From Lachnospiraceae bacterium (GTDB lineage Bacteria; Bacillota; Clostridia; Lachnospirales; Lachnospiraceae), in assembly GCA_021202635.1 (NCBI GenBank), contig JAJQCQ010000059.1:1-64000 (forward strand): a stretch of DNA of 64,000 nt, in the 5' to 3' direction. Numbering within the stretch: position 1 is the stretch's first letter; each line of letters begins with the position of its first letter. Positions 34,886 to 44,244 of this stretch are shown piece by piece. The notes below the pieces were generated by a model, which was not told where the DNA came from, ran no database searches, and saw nothing but the letters and a program-made list of their open reading frames with translations. Both the position numbers and the translations under genes were made by a program.

Positions 34886-36343
34886 TCACTGTTTTCCAAG
34901 CAGCTTTTCACCGATTCGCACGACATCTCCCGCCCCCATGGTAATCAGCAGGTCACCGGGAAGGCAGTTTTCCAGAAGAAATGTCTCAATCTCATCAAAG
35001 GACGGAAAATACCAGGCTTCCTTTCCCTTCTCTTCAAGCTTATCACGCAGCAGGGCAGAGCTGACGCCGAGTGTGTCGGTCTCCCGTGCCGCATAAATGT
35101 CGGCCAGAACGATCCGGTCAGCTAAAGTGAGCGCGTCCGCAAATTCATCGAGCAGCGCTTTCGTGCGCGAGTAGGTGTGCGGCTGAAATACGCACCAGAT
35201 CCGGTTTGCCGGATATTTCTGCGCGGCACGCAGAGTCGCACGGATTTCAGTCGGATGATGGGCATAATCGTCTATAATTGTCACGCCGCCGATGGCTCCT
35301 TTTTTCTGGAAGCGCCGGTCTGTGCCGTGAAAACCGGAAAGGCCGTCCGCGATACAGGCCGCGGGAACACCCAGCAGGTCCGCGCATGCGATCGCTGCCG
35401 CAGCATTCCCTGCATTATGTTCGCCTGGAACATGCAGGGAAAAATGACCAAGGAGCCGGTCCCGGCATTTTTCTGCGGCAGGTGTTCCCGGCTTCGGTGC
35501 AGCATCTGTGACAGCATCCGGAACAGCCGTAGCTTCCTGTCTGACATACAGGTCGAAGCTGGCACAGCCCAGCTCATCCCAGGTGAGGTTTTCTGCGTGA
35601 TAGTCGCCGCAGCCGGAACCAAAGGTGACGACCCGGCAGCGCAGCCCGGCGGTAAAAGCGTCCAGCTCCGGTACCTGTGCGTGAATGATGAGCGTTCCTT
35701 CCGGAGGAATCTTTTCCGCGAATAGCCGGAAGGAATGGCGGATATCATCGATATCTTTGAAAAAGTCCAGGTGATCGGCGTCAACGTTGAGGATCAGTCC
35801 GTACAGGGGGGTCAGATGCAGAAAGCTGTTTGTGTACTCACAGGCTTCCGTCAGGAAGCAGTCGGAGTCGCCCACCCGTACGTTCCCGCCAATGGAAGGG
35901 AGGATGCCGCCGACGGAGATCGTCGGGTCCATGTTCTGTTCCATCATAATATGGGCGAGCATGGATGTCGTGGTGGTCTTTCCATGTGTTCCGGCCACAG
36001 CCACAGAGGTCGGATAATTGGCCATCAGCTGTCCGAGAAGCTCTGCGCGGGACATCAGAGGGATCCCTTTTTCTACAGCTGCCGCATACTCCGGGTTATC
36101 CGGGTGAATGGCCGCCGTATACACGATCAGATCAATGTCATCTGTCACGTTCGCTGCGCTCTGCGGGATGGCAACCCTGGCTCCCAGACCGGTCAGCCAG
36201 GCGGTCAGCTCGCTTTTTCTGGAATCGGAACCGGTCACTGTGAAGTGACGGTTTAAAAGGACTGCCGCCAGTCCGCTCATACTGATGCCGCCGATCCCGA
36301 TAAAATGAATGTGAATCGGCTGTGCGAAATTTATCTGATACAT
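34886..36343 (-). CDS. murC: UDP-N-acetylmuramate--L-alanine ligase
   Basis: Start 36343 (MYQINFAQPIHIHFIG) is chosen because AGAAGGAGTTTC lies upstream; the track ORF continues further without support. The 485-residue protein has the N-terminal Rossmann domain GIGGISMSGLAAVL, the Mur ligase ATP loop GTHGKTTTTSM, and the C-terminal segment DDYAHHPTEIRATL. It adds L-alanine to UDP-MurNAc in peptidoglycan synthesis. A variable insert near residues 255-285 (AVPDAVTDAAPKPGTPAAEK) is unusual but probably a surface loop. It stands alone on the minus strand. Confidence 0.95.
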   Translation of the reverse strand: MYQINFAQPIHIHFIGIGGISMSGLAAVLLNRHFTVTGSDSRKSELTAWLTGLGARVAIPQSAANVTDDIDLIVYTAAIHPDNPEYAAAVEKGIPLMSRAELLGQLMANYPTSVAVAGTHGKTTTTSMLAHIMMEQNMDPTISVGGILPSIGGNVRVGDSDCFLTEACEYTNSFLHLTPLYGLILNVDADHLDFFKDIDDIRHSFRLFAEKIPPEGTLIIHAQVPELDAFTAGLRCRVVTFGSGCGDYHAENLTWDELGCASFDLYVRQEATAVPDAVTDAAPKPGTPAAEKCRDRLLGHFSLHVPGEHNAGNAAAAIACADLLGVPAACIADGLSGFHGTDRRFQKKGAIGGVTIIDDYAHHPTEIRATLRAAQKYPANRIWCVFQPHTYSRTKALLDEFADALTLADRIVLADIYAARETDTLGVSSALLRDKLEEKGKEAWYFPSFDEIETFLLENCLPGDLLITMGAGDVVRIGEKLLGKQ

Positions 36344-36407
36344 TTTAGAAACTCCTTCTGTATATAATAAAAAGTAAAAGCAATCACTGTTCGATCTACC
36401 GTATCTG

Positions 36408-36435
36408 ATTATACTCAGTTTTTTCCAAATGTCTA
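36408..36435 (-). promoter_or_regulatory. Candidate murC promoter
   Basis: On the minus strand TAGACA and TATAAT are 16 bp apart, about 65 bp before the murC start. Confidence 0.5.
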
Positions 36436-36597
36436 TCAGAAAATACGCCGCTGCGGTTCTCGAAGCGGTGCGGAGCGAAATCACGAAAACAACAAGAAAA
36501 GCTCTTCTGTCGCCCGGAAAAAGTAACAACTATATTCATTACACCTGTTATTTATTCCAAATACCATAAAAAAATATAGAAATAATTGTAAAAAATG

Positions 36598-36626
36598 TTC
36601 ACTATTCGAAAAAGGTGTGGTATAAT
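36598..36626 (+). promoter_or_regulatory. Promoter of glgC-glgD
   Basis: TTCACT and TATAAT with a 17-bp spacer and TGG before the -10 lie about 40 bp ahead of glgC. The 321-bp gap between murC and glgC holds only the two divergent promoters. Confidence 0.6.
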
Positions 36627-36664
36627 TTGCCTTGAAACAATACTTTGACTGCAGAGGTGATAAC

Positions 36665-37957
36665 GTGATCAAGAAAGAAATGATAGCAATGCTGCTGGCT
36701 GGCGGGCAGGGAAGCCGTCTGGGTGTGCTGACCTCGAAGGTGGCGAAGCCGGCAGTTGCTTTCGGGGGAAAGTACCGAATCATCGACTTTCCGCTCAGCA
36801 ACTGCATTAATTCCGGCATTGACACGGTGGGTGTCCTGACCCAGTATCAGCCGCTTCGCCTGAACAGCCATATCGGCATTGGTATTCCGTGGGACCTTGA
36901 CAGAAATGTGGGAGGAGTGACCGTCCTTCCGCCCTATGAGAAAGTAGGAAAGACAGAATGGTACACCGGTACCGCGAATGCGATCTATCAGAACCTTACC
37001 TACATGGAGTCTTTCCATCCCGATTATGTCCTGATTCTGTCAGGCGATCATATTTACAAGATGGACTATGAGGTGATGCTCGACTTCCACAAAGCGCATA
37101 ATGCAGATGTCAGTATCGCTGTGATGCCTGTCCCTCAGGAAGAGGCCAGCCGCTTTGGCGTCGTTGTGACGGATGGGAATGGCCGCATTCTTGAATTCCA
37201 GGAGAAGCCGGAACAGCCTAAGAGTAACCTTGCATCCATGGGAATCTATATTTTTACATGGAAAGCCCTGAAAGAAGCGCTTTTAGCCCTTTCAGAGCAG
37301 AGCGGGTGTGATTTCGGAAAGCATGTGATTCCGTACTGCCATGAAAAAGGCGAAACGCTCGTGGCTTATGAGTTTAATGGATACTGGAAGGATGTCGGCA
37401 CTCTTGGCTCGTACTGGGAAGCCAATATGGAGCTGATTGACATTATCCCGGAATTTAACCTTTATGAGGAATTCTGGAAGATTTACACGAAGAACGATAT
37501 TCTGCCTCCACAGTTTGCCTCCGGGAATTCTGTGATTGAGCGCTGTCTGGTGGGGGATGGCTCCGAGATTTATGGAAAGGTTTACAATACGATCATCGGC
37601 TGTGGCGTAGTGATTGAGGAAGGCGCTGTGGTACGCGATTCCATCATTATGCAGAATACGGTCATTAAAGCTGGTTCACAGATTAATAAGGCGATCATTG
37701 CAGAGAATGTGACCGTAGGAGAGCGTGTGCAGATGGGAATCGGGGAAGAAGTGCCGAACCGCGAAAAGCCGTCGGTATATTCTTTCGGACTGGCTGTTAT
37801 AGGGGAAAATTCGGTGATTCCTTCTGACGTCAGCATCGGAAAGAATACGGCGATTTCCGGTGTGACTGTGCCGGAAGATTATCCGGACGGATGGCTCAGG
37901 TCGGGAGAGACCCTGGAACGTCAGGAAGAACCCGGAGAGGCAGGTGATGTGTTATGA
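36665..37957 (+). CDS. glgC: Glucose-1-phosphate adenylyltransferase, catalytic subunit
   Basis: A GTG start at 36665 ([16 protein letters not shown]) is preferred because GAGGTGATAAC lies directly upstream; the track start at 36632 uses TTG without a good site. The 430-residue protein has the nucleotidyltransferase motif [13 protein letters not shown], the [10 protein letters not shown] substrate loop and a C-terminal left-handed beta-helix with hexapeptide repeats. It makes ADP-glucose for glycogen. It overlaps glgD by 4 bp (ATGA), so translation is coupled. Confidence 0.95.
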   Translation: MIKKEMIAMLLAGGQGSRLGVLTSKVAKPAVAFGGKYRIIDFPLSNCINSGIDTVGVLTQYQPLRLNSHIGIGIPWDLDRNVGGVTVLPPYEKVGKTEWYTGTANAIYQNLTYMESFHPDYVLILSGDHIYKMDYEVMLDFHKAHNADVSIAVMPVPQEEASRFGVVVTDGNGRILEFQEKPEQPKSNLASMGIYIFTWKALKEALLALSEQSGCDFGKHVIPYCHEKGETLVAYEFNGYWKDVGTLGSYWEANMELIDIIPEFNLYEEFWKIYTKNDILPPQFASGNSVIERCLVGDGSEIYGKVYNTIIGCGVVIEEGAVVRDSIIMQNTVIKAGSQINKAIIAENVTVGERVQMGIGEEVPNREKPSVYSFGLAVIGENSVIPSDVSIGKNTAISGVTVPEDYPDGWLRSGETLERQEEPGEAGDVL

Positions 37958-39081
37958 GAGCGGTAGGTATGATTTTAGCCGGAGGAAACAACTATCGGAT
38001 GAGAGAACTCTCGAACCGGCGTGCCATCGCAGCGATGCCGATTGCCGGGAGCTTCCGGGCAGTGGATTTTGCACTGAGCAGCATGGCCAATTCAGGGATT
38101 CAGAAAGTAGCCGTGCTGACGCAGTTCAATTCCAGATCACTGGACCAACATCTGAGCTCCTCCAAATGGTGGGATTTCGGCAGAAAACAGGGTGGGCTGT
38201 TTATCTTCCCTCCGATGCTTACGGCAGACAACAGCTACTGGTATCGGGGAACAGCGGACGCGATTCATCAGAATCTGGATTTCCTGCGGCAGTGCCATGA
38301 GCCATATGTTGTGATTGCTTCAGGCGACGGTGTCTATAAGCTTGATTATGGAAAAGTACTTGAATATCACATTGCGAAAAAGGCGGATATTACCGTGATT
38401 TGCAGGGAATTTCCGCCGGATGAGGATGTCACTCGATTTGGGCTGGTTCAGATGAACGATGACAACCGGATTGTTCAGTTTGAGGAAAAGCCGATGGCAG
38501 CAGTTTCCCATACGGTGTCCTGTGGAATTTATGTGATTCGCCGCAGACTGCTGATTGAACTGATCGAGCAGGCGGTATACGAGGGACGGCATGACTTTGT
38601 GAGAGATGTCCTGATCCGGTATAAGGATGTAAAAAAAATTTACGGATATGTAATGGAGAGCTATTGGAGCAATATCGCTTCTGTGGACTCCTACTATCGA
38701 ACCAACATGGATTTTCTGAAAAAGGAAGTGCGGGACTTTTTCTTCCACGAGCATCCGGACGTTTACTCCAAAGTAGACGACAATCCGCCTGCCAAGTACA
38801 ATCCGGGGAGCAATGTGAGGAACAGCCTGGTTGCAAATGGCTGCATTATCAACGGCACGGTAGAAAATTCTGTGATTTTCAAAAAGGTGTTTGTCGGAAA
38901 TAACTGTGTGATTAAGAATTCGATTGTGCTGAATGATGTCTATCTGGGCGACAATACATACCTGGAAAACTGCATTGTGGAGAGCCGCGGTACGATCCGC
39001 GCGGACTCCCACATTGTGGGGGAAGACGGGGTAAGAATTGTGATTGCATCCGATGACAGATATCCGATGGCGGGAATGTAA
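37954..39081 (+). CDS. glgD: Glycogen biosynthesis regulatory subunit GlgD
   Basis: A 375-residue GlgC paralogue whose nucleotide loop reads [16 protein letters not shown], lacking the Gly-x-Gly-x-Arg-Leu pattern needed for catalysis. This matches GlgD of Firmicutes, a non-catalytic partner that raises activity of GlgC. The beta-helix is retained ([15 protein letters not shown]). ATGA overlap with glgC supports a heteromeric complex. Confidence 0.92.
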   Translation: MRAVGMILAGGNNYRMRELSNRRAIAAMPIAGSFRAVDFALSSMANSGIQKVAVLTQFNSRSLDQHLSSSKWWDFGRKQGGLFIFPPMLTADNSYWYRGTADAIHQNLDFLRQCHEPYVVIASGDGVYKLDYGKVLEYHIAKKADITVICREFPPDEDVTRFGLVQMNDDNRIVQFEEKPMAAVSHTVSCGIYVIRRRLLIELIEQAVYEGRHDFVRDVLIRYKDVKKIYGYVMESYWSNIASVDSYYRTNMDFLKKEVRDFFFHEHPDVYSKVDDNPPAKYNPGSNVRNSLVANGCIINGTVENSVIFKKVFVGNNCVIKNSIVLNDVYLGDNTYLENCIVESRGTIRADSHIVGEDGVRIVIASDDRYPMAGM

Positions 39082-39132
39082 ACCGGATAGCCTGCAGGAA
39101 GCACAAACAACCAAAGACATGGGGGAAAGGAC

Positions 39133-39408
39133 ATGACTATTACCGACGTAAAGGTGAGAAAGGTAGCGAAAGAGGGCAAGATGAGAGCAATCGTGTCCAT
39201 TACGCTGGATGATGAATTTGTAGTACATGACATCAAAGTAATCGAAGGAGAGAAAGGATTGTTTATCGCGATGCCGAGCCGAAAGGCGGCAGACGGTGAA
39301 TACCGCGACATCGCTCATCCGATCAATTCAAAAACGCGCGAGAGGATACAGCAGATTATCTTAGAGGAATATGAGAAGACAGCGGCACAAGAGCCGCAGG
39401 ATGAATGA
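39133..39408 (+). CDS. spoVG: Septation regulator SpoVG
   Basis: A 91-residue protein with the whole SpoVG pattern: [52 protein letters not shown] and [15 protein letters not shown]. SpoVG binds nucleic acid and affects septation, capsule or virulence gene expression in Firmicutes. GGGGGAAAGGAC precedes the start, 51 bp after glgD, and a terminator follows. Confidence 0.96.
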   Translation: MTITDVKVRKVAKEGKMRAIVSITLDDEFVVHDIKVIEGEKGLFIAMPSRKAADGEYRDIAHPINSKTRERIQQIILEEYEKTAAQEPQDE

Positions 39409-39415
39409 GACGCAT

Positions 39416-39455
39416 AGGCGGCAGTTCCAGGGAAACGGGAGCTGCCGCCTTGGGT
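39416..39455 (+). terminator. Terminator after spoVG
   Basis: AGGCGGCAG and CTGCCGCCT with an extended inner stem, followed by TTGGGTTTT. Confidence 0.75.
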
Positions 39456-39535
39456 TTTCGCTGTTGTGGCTGACCCGCTGCGTCTTACGGAAACAATCCC
39501 TTGCCAGCCTGCCGAAGGGATGATAAAATATTGGC

Positions 39536-39569
39536 AACAGTTCAGAACAGCATCGAAATGAAAAGACAG
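39536..39569 (-). repeat. Half-copy F of the dispersed palindromic element
   Basis: These 34 bases are identical to the reverse complement of the right end of copy A (46725-46758), including the terminal TTCAGAACAGCA and the start of the AAATGAAAAGACAG stem. The rest of the element is absent. It lies 20 bp before the S41 protease start. Confidence 0.85.
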
Positions 39570-39588
39570 GAATAAGGGGAATTATAGA

Positions 39589-41016
39589 ATGATTTTTTTT
39601 CCGAAAGACAGGGAGAATGAAACAGAAAAGGAAAAAGAAGCAGCAAAGATAACAGGGGGAACAGAAGAGAAAACAGAAAAATCTGCCGGAACAGAGGCTG
39701 AAAACGGCATGGAAGGAGAATTATCCGGCCCGGAGGAGGAACAGGAGCTTCTGATACAGACACTCAAGAAGCAAAGCCAGAGGCGATTTTACAATGGAAT
39801 GCTTCTTGGCGTGCTGCTGGCGGCTGCGGCGATGGCCGTGGGTTTGTTTGCTCCGCGCGTGGTGCGGAACCTTCTTGGAAGGGGGAATCCGGGAGCCGAG
39901 GTGCTGACCAGCAGCAGTACGCTTTCCAAGCTGGCCGAGGTACAGGAGCTGATCGAAGCTTATTATCTGGACGAGGTGGACGGCGAATACCTGGAGGCTT
40001 ACCTGTTTAAGGGGATAGCGGCCGGACTGGAGGATGATTACGCGAATTATTATACGGCGGAGGAGCTTTCCTCTGTGGTAGACTCGACGAAGGGGGAGTA
40101 TTACGGAATTGGGGCGTCGATCGGGACGGATGCGGACACAGGTGAGTTTTACGTCGGTGAGGTCTATGAGAACAGTCCCGCCGAGGAGGGCGGCCTGCTG
40201 GTAAATGATATAGTGCTGGCGGTGGATGGCGAAGCCGTGGATGCCCTTACGCTGACGGAGCTGGTTTCGCTGATTAAGTCGAAGGATACGTTTGTCATGT
40301 CTGTCTATCGGCCGGAGACGGAGGAGGAATTAGAGCTTACCATTACCTGCGGCGATGTGATACCGACTTATGTGACATATGAAATGCTGGAAAACCAGGT
40401 TGGATATCTGATTCTGACAGAGTTTACCGCAAGTGCGGTGGATCAGTTCCAGGAGGCCATAGAGGAGCTGAACAGCCAGGGGATGGAGGCGCTGATTGTG
40501 GATTTGCGCGATAATCCGGGCGGTTTGCTTACTTCCGTATGTGATATTCTGGATGAGCTCTTGCCTGCCGACAGCCTGATGGTCTATACAGAAGATAAAA
40601 ATGGAAAGCGGGTGGAATATACGGCAGAGGGGGATCCCAGTGTGACCTGTGAGATAGCGGTGCTGGTCAATAATGGGAGCGCGAGCGCATCGGAGATTTT
40701 TGCGGGGGCCATTCAGGACTACGGACTTGGCCCGATCATCGGCACGCAGACGTATGGCAAAGGCGTTGTACAGAAAACCTACTCTCTTTCGGATGGATCC
40801 GCATTTAAGCTGACGGTGGAAAATTATTATACGCCGAACGGACAGGAAATCGATGGCAGCGGCATTACGCCGGATATTATTGTGGAAGAGGATTCCCAGG
40901 GGGAGGCCGGGACAGAAGAAGCAGCAGAGACCGCGGGGGATGGGGCCGGGACAGAAGGCCTGGCGGAAGAAGACGACGCGGTTCTGGCACGTGCATGGGA
41001 GGAATTGACAGACTAA
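39589..41016 (+). CDS. S41 C-terminal processing peptidase
   Basis: A 475-residue CtpA/CtpB-like protease. After a highly acidic, lysine-rich cytoplasmic stretch (about 1-60) there is one membrane segment (GMLLGVLLAAAAMAVGLF), then a PDZ domain (ENSPAEEGGLLVNDIVLAVDG) and the S41 catalytic domain with serine in VNNGSASASEIF and lysine in GTQTYGKGVVQ. It probably cleaves substrates at the outer membrane face, as CtpB does in sporulation signalling. The acidic tail GTEEAAETAGDGAGTEG is low complexity. The next gene follows after 1 bp. Confidence 0.9.
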   Translation: MIFFPKDRENETEKEKEAAKITGGTEEKTEKSAGTEAENGMEGELSGPEEEQELLIQTLKKQSQRRFYNGMLLGVLLAAAAMAVGLFAPRVVRNLLGRGNPGAEVLTSSSTLSKLAEVQELIEAYYLDEVDGEYLEAYLFKGIAAGLEDDYANYYTAEELSSVVDSTKGEYYGIGASIGTDADTGEFYVGEVYENSPAEEGGLLVNDIVLAVDGEAVDALTLTELVSLIKSKDTFVMSVYRPETEEELELTITCGDVIPTYVTYEMLENQVGYLILTEFTASAVDQFQEAIEELNSQGMEALIVDLRDNPGGLLTSVCDILDELLPADSLMVYTEDKNGKRVEYTAEGDPSVTCEIAVLVNNGSASASEIFAGAIQDYGLGPIIGTQTYGKGVVQKTYSLSDGSAFKLTVENYYTPNGQEIDGSGITPDIIVEEDSQGEAGTEEAAETAGDGAGTEGLAEEDDAVLARAWEELTD

Positions 41017-41017
41017 G

Positions 41018-41839
41018 ATGGAGAACAGAATCATTTTTCGCGAAAAACTGACAGAACTGAAAGCAGCCGCGGATGAGAAGGGCGGAATCCTGACACAGGC
41101 GGAGATACGGGAAATGCTGAAAACCATGCCGCTGGAGGAAAATCATTTTCAATTAATCTTTGATTACCTTGCGGAACAGAAGATTCGTGTGGTAGAATCA
41201 GAGGAGGAGATGAATCCGGGGAACGCCTGCAAAGGCAAGGCGCTCAAAGAGGGAAAGGCCGGGATGAAAAGCGCCGGGTATGCAGAGGATTCCGATCCTG
41301 TCCCGGATGAGGACGAGCGGCGCAGCCTCTCTCTTTATGTGGATGAGCTTGCGTCCCTTTCTGAGATCAATGACGCGCAGGAGCTTCGGCTGCTGGAGCG
41401 GATTCGCGGTGGGGATGATGGGGCAAAGGAGAGCCTGATTGGTATTTACCTCCCGCTGATTTGTTCAATGGCAGAGGAGTATGGAGAAGAGGTACTTCCG
41501 GCGGAGGATCTGATTCAGGAAGGGAACCTTGGACTTCTTTCGGCGGTAAACGCCCTGGGGGAATTTGACAGTGCGGCGGCCTGCCGCGCCCATATTCTGA
41601 ACCAGATCCGGGAAGCAATGGAACAGGCGGTAAGTCAGGGACAGGATAAGCATCAGATGGATGAGGGACTGTTAAGCCGGATTAATCATCTGAATGAGGC
41701 TGTCCATAACCTGGAGCGTGATCTGGGGCACAAGGTGTCCGCGGAGGAGGTATCCGCATATCTGGAAATGCCGGTGGAGGAAATCGAGGATCTGCTGCGG
41801 GTGACCGGGGATCAGATCGAGACGGAATCGTTTCAGTAA
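41018..41839 (+). CDS. Sigma-70-like protein lacking region 4
   Basis: A 273-residue protein. Residues about 5-55 resemble sigma region 1.1 (KLTELKAAADEKGGILTQAEIREML). Residues 100-200 match regions 1.2-2 (LSLYVDELASLSEINDAQELRLLERIRGG, ESLIGIYLPLICSMAEEYG, AEDLIQEGNLGLLSAVNALGEFD), and 215-265 match region 3 (LNEAVHNLERDLGHKVSAEEVSAYL). No region 4 helix-turn-helix for -35 recognition is present before the stop. ATG lies 1 bp after the protease stop, with GGAGG 15 bp upstream, so it is co-transcribed with the S41 gene. Similar truncated sigma-like proteins occur in Lachnospiraceae; function unknown. Confidence 0.8.
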   Translation: MENRIIFREKLTELKAAADEKGGILTQAEIREMLKTMPLEENHFQLIFDYLAEQKIRVVESEEEMNPGNACKGKALKEGKAGMKSAGYAEDSDPVPDEDERRSLSLYVDELASLSEINDAQELRLLERIRGGDDGAKESLIGIYLPLICSMAEEYGEEVLPAEDLIQEGNLGLLSAVNALGEFDSAAACRAHILNQIREAMEQAVSQGQDKHQMDEGLLSRINHLNEAVHNLERDLGHKVSAEEVSAYLEMPVEEIEDLLRVTGDQIETESFQ

Positions 41840-41905
41840 ATCATGTACGTGTGATGGAAAACCCGAAATCGTCATGCAGGCACAAACAATCTGGAGGAAA
41901 TGAAA

Positions 41906-43345
41906 ATGAAAAAAACAAAAATTATCTGTACGATGGGACCGGCGTCGGATGACCGGGAAGTGATGAAAGCGCTGGCGCAAAACGGGATGGATATTGCGCG
42001 CTTTAATTTTTCTCATGGAACGCATGAAGAACAGAAAGCGCGTTTCGACCAGCTCAAAAGCATCCGTCAGGAGATCAAAAAGCCGATTGCGATTCTTCTG
42101 GATACAAAGGGGCCGGAAATTCGCACAGGCCTGCTGAAAAACGGCGGTCCTGTAACGCTTCAGAGCGGAGCGGAATTTACGCTGACCTCTGAGACGATTG
42201 AGGGCGATGAGACGAGGGTCTGTCAGACCTACCCGCAGCTGGCGGAGGATGTGAAGCCGGGCGATACGATTCTCATTGACGATGGCCTGATTGGACTGAA
42301 AGTGAAGGAGATTAAGGGTGCGGATATTGTCTGTACAGTGGAAAATGGCGGCAGCCTGGGACAGCGCAAGGGTGTAAATGTCCCGAATGTAAAAGTAAAC
42401 CTGCCGGGCATCACGGACAAAGACCGCGAGGATATTCTTTTTGGCATTCAGGAGGGAATTGACTTTATAGCGGCTTCCTTTGTGCGCGATGCGGAAGCGG
42501 TCAAAGAGATAAAGAACATTCTGAAGGAGAATCATGCGGAGCAGATCAGCGTAATTGCAAAGATTGAAAATGCGGAGGGTATTCAGAATATTGATAAGAT
42601 TATCCAGGCCGCGGATGGCATTATGGTGGCGCGCGGCGATATGGGAGTGGAGATTCCGCCCTATGAAGTGCCGCATGTACAGCGGACGATTGTTGAGAAG
42701 TGCAATAAGAAATACAAGCCGGTCATCATTGCGACGCAGATGCTGGATTCTATGATCCGCAATCCGCGTCCGACCAGGGCAGAGGTGACGGACGTGGCGA
42801 ATGCCATCCGTGAAGGCACGGACGCGATTATGCTCTCCGGCGAGACTGCTGCCGGCCGGTATCCGCTGGAGGCGCTGAAGATGATGGTGCAGATTGCGGA
42901 GACAACCGAGAGCTATATGACAGATGAGGTAATTACAAAAGAATTCTACGAGCTGCGCGGGGATGCGAATGTGTCGAGCGCGGTCGGTCTGGCGGCGATC
43001 CGTACGGCGCTGAATGTAAAGGCAGACTGTATCGTGACACCGACGATGAGCGGGCAGACGGCCCGCCTGATGTCGACCTTCCGTGCGCCGATGCCGATCT
43101 ACGCGATCTCGCCGAATGACTGGGCACTGCGGAAAATGCAGATTTACTGGGGTGTGACACCGCTGCAGGGCTACGCGGAGGATACGACGGAGCATATCAT
43201 TTCCCACGCGATGTATATCGTGAAACGCGATGGCTATGTCAAGCCTGGCGATATGGTGGTGCTCACAGCGGGCGACCCGGCGACCAATATGGTGAAGGGC
43301 AAGGGTGCGATGACGAATATGATGCATGTCATTCAGGCAAGATAA
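41906..43345 (+). CDS. pyk: Pyruvate kinase
   Basis: ATG 41906 (MKKTKIICTMGPAS) is better spaced from CTGGAGGAA than ATG 41900. The 479-residue enzyme has the active-site signature IAKIENAEGIQNI, MVARGDMGVEIP and the LSGETAAGRYP loop. It ends after the allosteric domain (NMVKGKGAMTNMMHV) and lacks the extra PEP-utiliser-like C-terminal domain of bacilli. It makes pyruvate and ATP from PEP. Confidence 0.96.
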   Translation: MKKTKIICTMGPASDDREVMKALAQNGMDIARFNFSHGTHEEQKARFDQLKSIRQEIKKPIAILLDTKGPEIRTGLLKNGGPVTLQSGAEFTLTSETIEGDETRVCQTYPQLAEDVKPGDTILIDDGLIGLKVKEIKGADIVCTVENGGSLGQRKGVNVPNVKVNLPGITDKDREDILFGIQEGIDFIAASFVRDAEAVKEIKNILKENHAEQISVIAKIENAEGIQNIDKIIQAADGIMVARGDMGVEIPPYEVPHVQRTIVEKCNKKYKPVIIATQMLDSMIRNPRPTRAEVTDVANAIREGTDAIMLSGETAAGRYPLEALKMMVQIAETTESYMTDEVITKEFYELRGDANVSSAVGLAAIRTALNVKADCIVTPTMSGQTARLMSTFRAPMPIYAISPNDWALRKMQIYWGVTPLQGYAEDTTEHIISHAMYIVKRDGYVKPGDMVVLTAGDPATNMVKGKGAMTNMMHVIQAR

Positions 43346-43397
43346 ATGCTGCTGCAAACCTAAGAAAAACTTAATGATTTTATGACAGGAATTTAAC

Positions 43398-43429
43398 CGG
43401 CTTCTGCTAAACTGATCTGGCAGAAGCCG
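43398..43429. terminator. Hairpin between pyk and the two-component genes
   Basis: CGGCTTCTGC and GCAGAAGCCG form a perfect 10-bp stem without a T-run. Confidence 0.5.
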
Positions 43430-43479
43430 ATGGCCTGTCTGCGGGACACGGCGGTTTCGGCAGAAAGGAGAAGCTGAAG

Positions 43480-44178
43480 ATGTACAACATTCTGGTTTGC
43501 GATGATGAGAAGGAAATTGTCGATGCGATTGAAATCTATCTGACGCAGGAAGGGTTCCGCGTGCTCAAGGCCTACGACGGGGAGCAGGCCCTTGAGATTC
43601 TGAAAAAGGAGGAGATTCGCCTCCTGATCCTGGATCTGATGATGCCGAAAATGGATGGAATTCACGCGATTATGAAGATTCGTGAGGAGAGCAGTATCCC
43701 AATCATTATCCTTTCCGCAAAGACGCAGGATACGGATAAGGTACTGGGCCTGAATCTTGGCGCGGATGATTATGTGGCGAAGCCGTTTAACCCGCTGGAG
43801 CTGATCGCGCGGGTAAAGTCGCAGATCCGGCGTTATACGAATTTTGGAGCGGCGGCAGAGGCGGCGAATACAGAGCAGGTTTATTCGACGGGCGGTCTGG
43901 TGATCAATGACGACCGCAAAGAGGTCACGGTGGATGGCGAGCTGGTGAAGCTGACCCGGATCGAGTATAATATTCTGCTGTTTCTGGTGAAAAATAAGGG
44001 CAAGGTCTTTTCGATCGATCAGATTTACGAGGAGATCTGGAAAGAAGAGGCCTTTGGGGCGGACAATACGGTGACGGTTCACATTCGCCATATCCGGGAA
44101 AAGATCGAAATTGACCCGAAGAATCCGAAATATCTGAAGGTGATCTGGGGGATTGGCTATCGGGTGGAAAATATCTGA
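43480..44178 (+). CDS. OmpR/PhoB-family response regulator
   Basis: A 232-residue regulator: receiver domain with acidic pocket VCDDEKEIVDA and phospho-acceptor aspartate in ILDLMMPKMDG, conserved lysine in DYVAKPFNP, and a winged-helix DNA-binding domain (TRIEYNILLFLVKNKGKVFS...TVTVHIRHIREKI). AGAAAGGAGAAGCTGAAG precedes the start. The histidine kinase follows 66 bp downstream and is its probable partner. Target genes are not evident; VanR/PhoB-like systems often sense the cell envelope. Confidence 0.92.
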   Translation: MYNILVCDDEKEIVDAIEIYLTQEGFRVLKAYDGEQALEILKKEEIRLLILDLMMPKMDGIHAIMKIREESSIPIIILSAKTQDTDKVLGLNLGADDYVAKPFNPLELIARVKSQIRRYTNFGAAAEAANTEQVYSTGGLVINDDRKEVTVDGELVKLTRIEYNILLFLVKNKGKVFSIDQIYEEIWKEEAFGADNTVTVHIRHIREKIEIDPKNPKYLKVIWGIGYRVENI

Positions 44179-44244
44179 ATTCTCCCTTACGCGCAAACGG
44201 TATGAAACCTGCCATATTCTCGCCGAAGCTGGAGGATTTGCCAT

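Noticed and set aside
41672-43357. 561-residue minus-strand ORF opposite pyk
   Set aside because: His/Arg-rich shadow of pyruvate kinase; no start site or motif.
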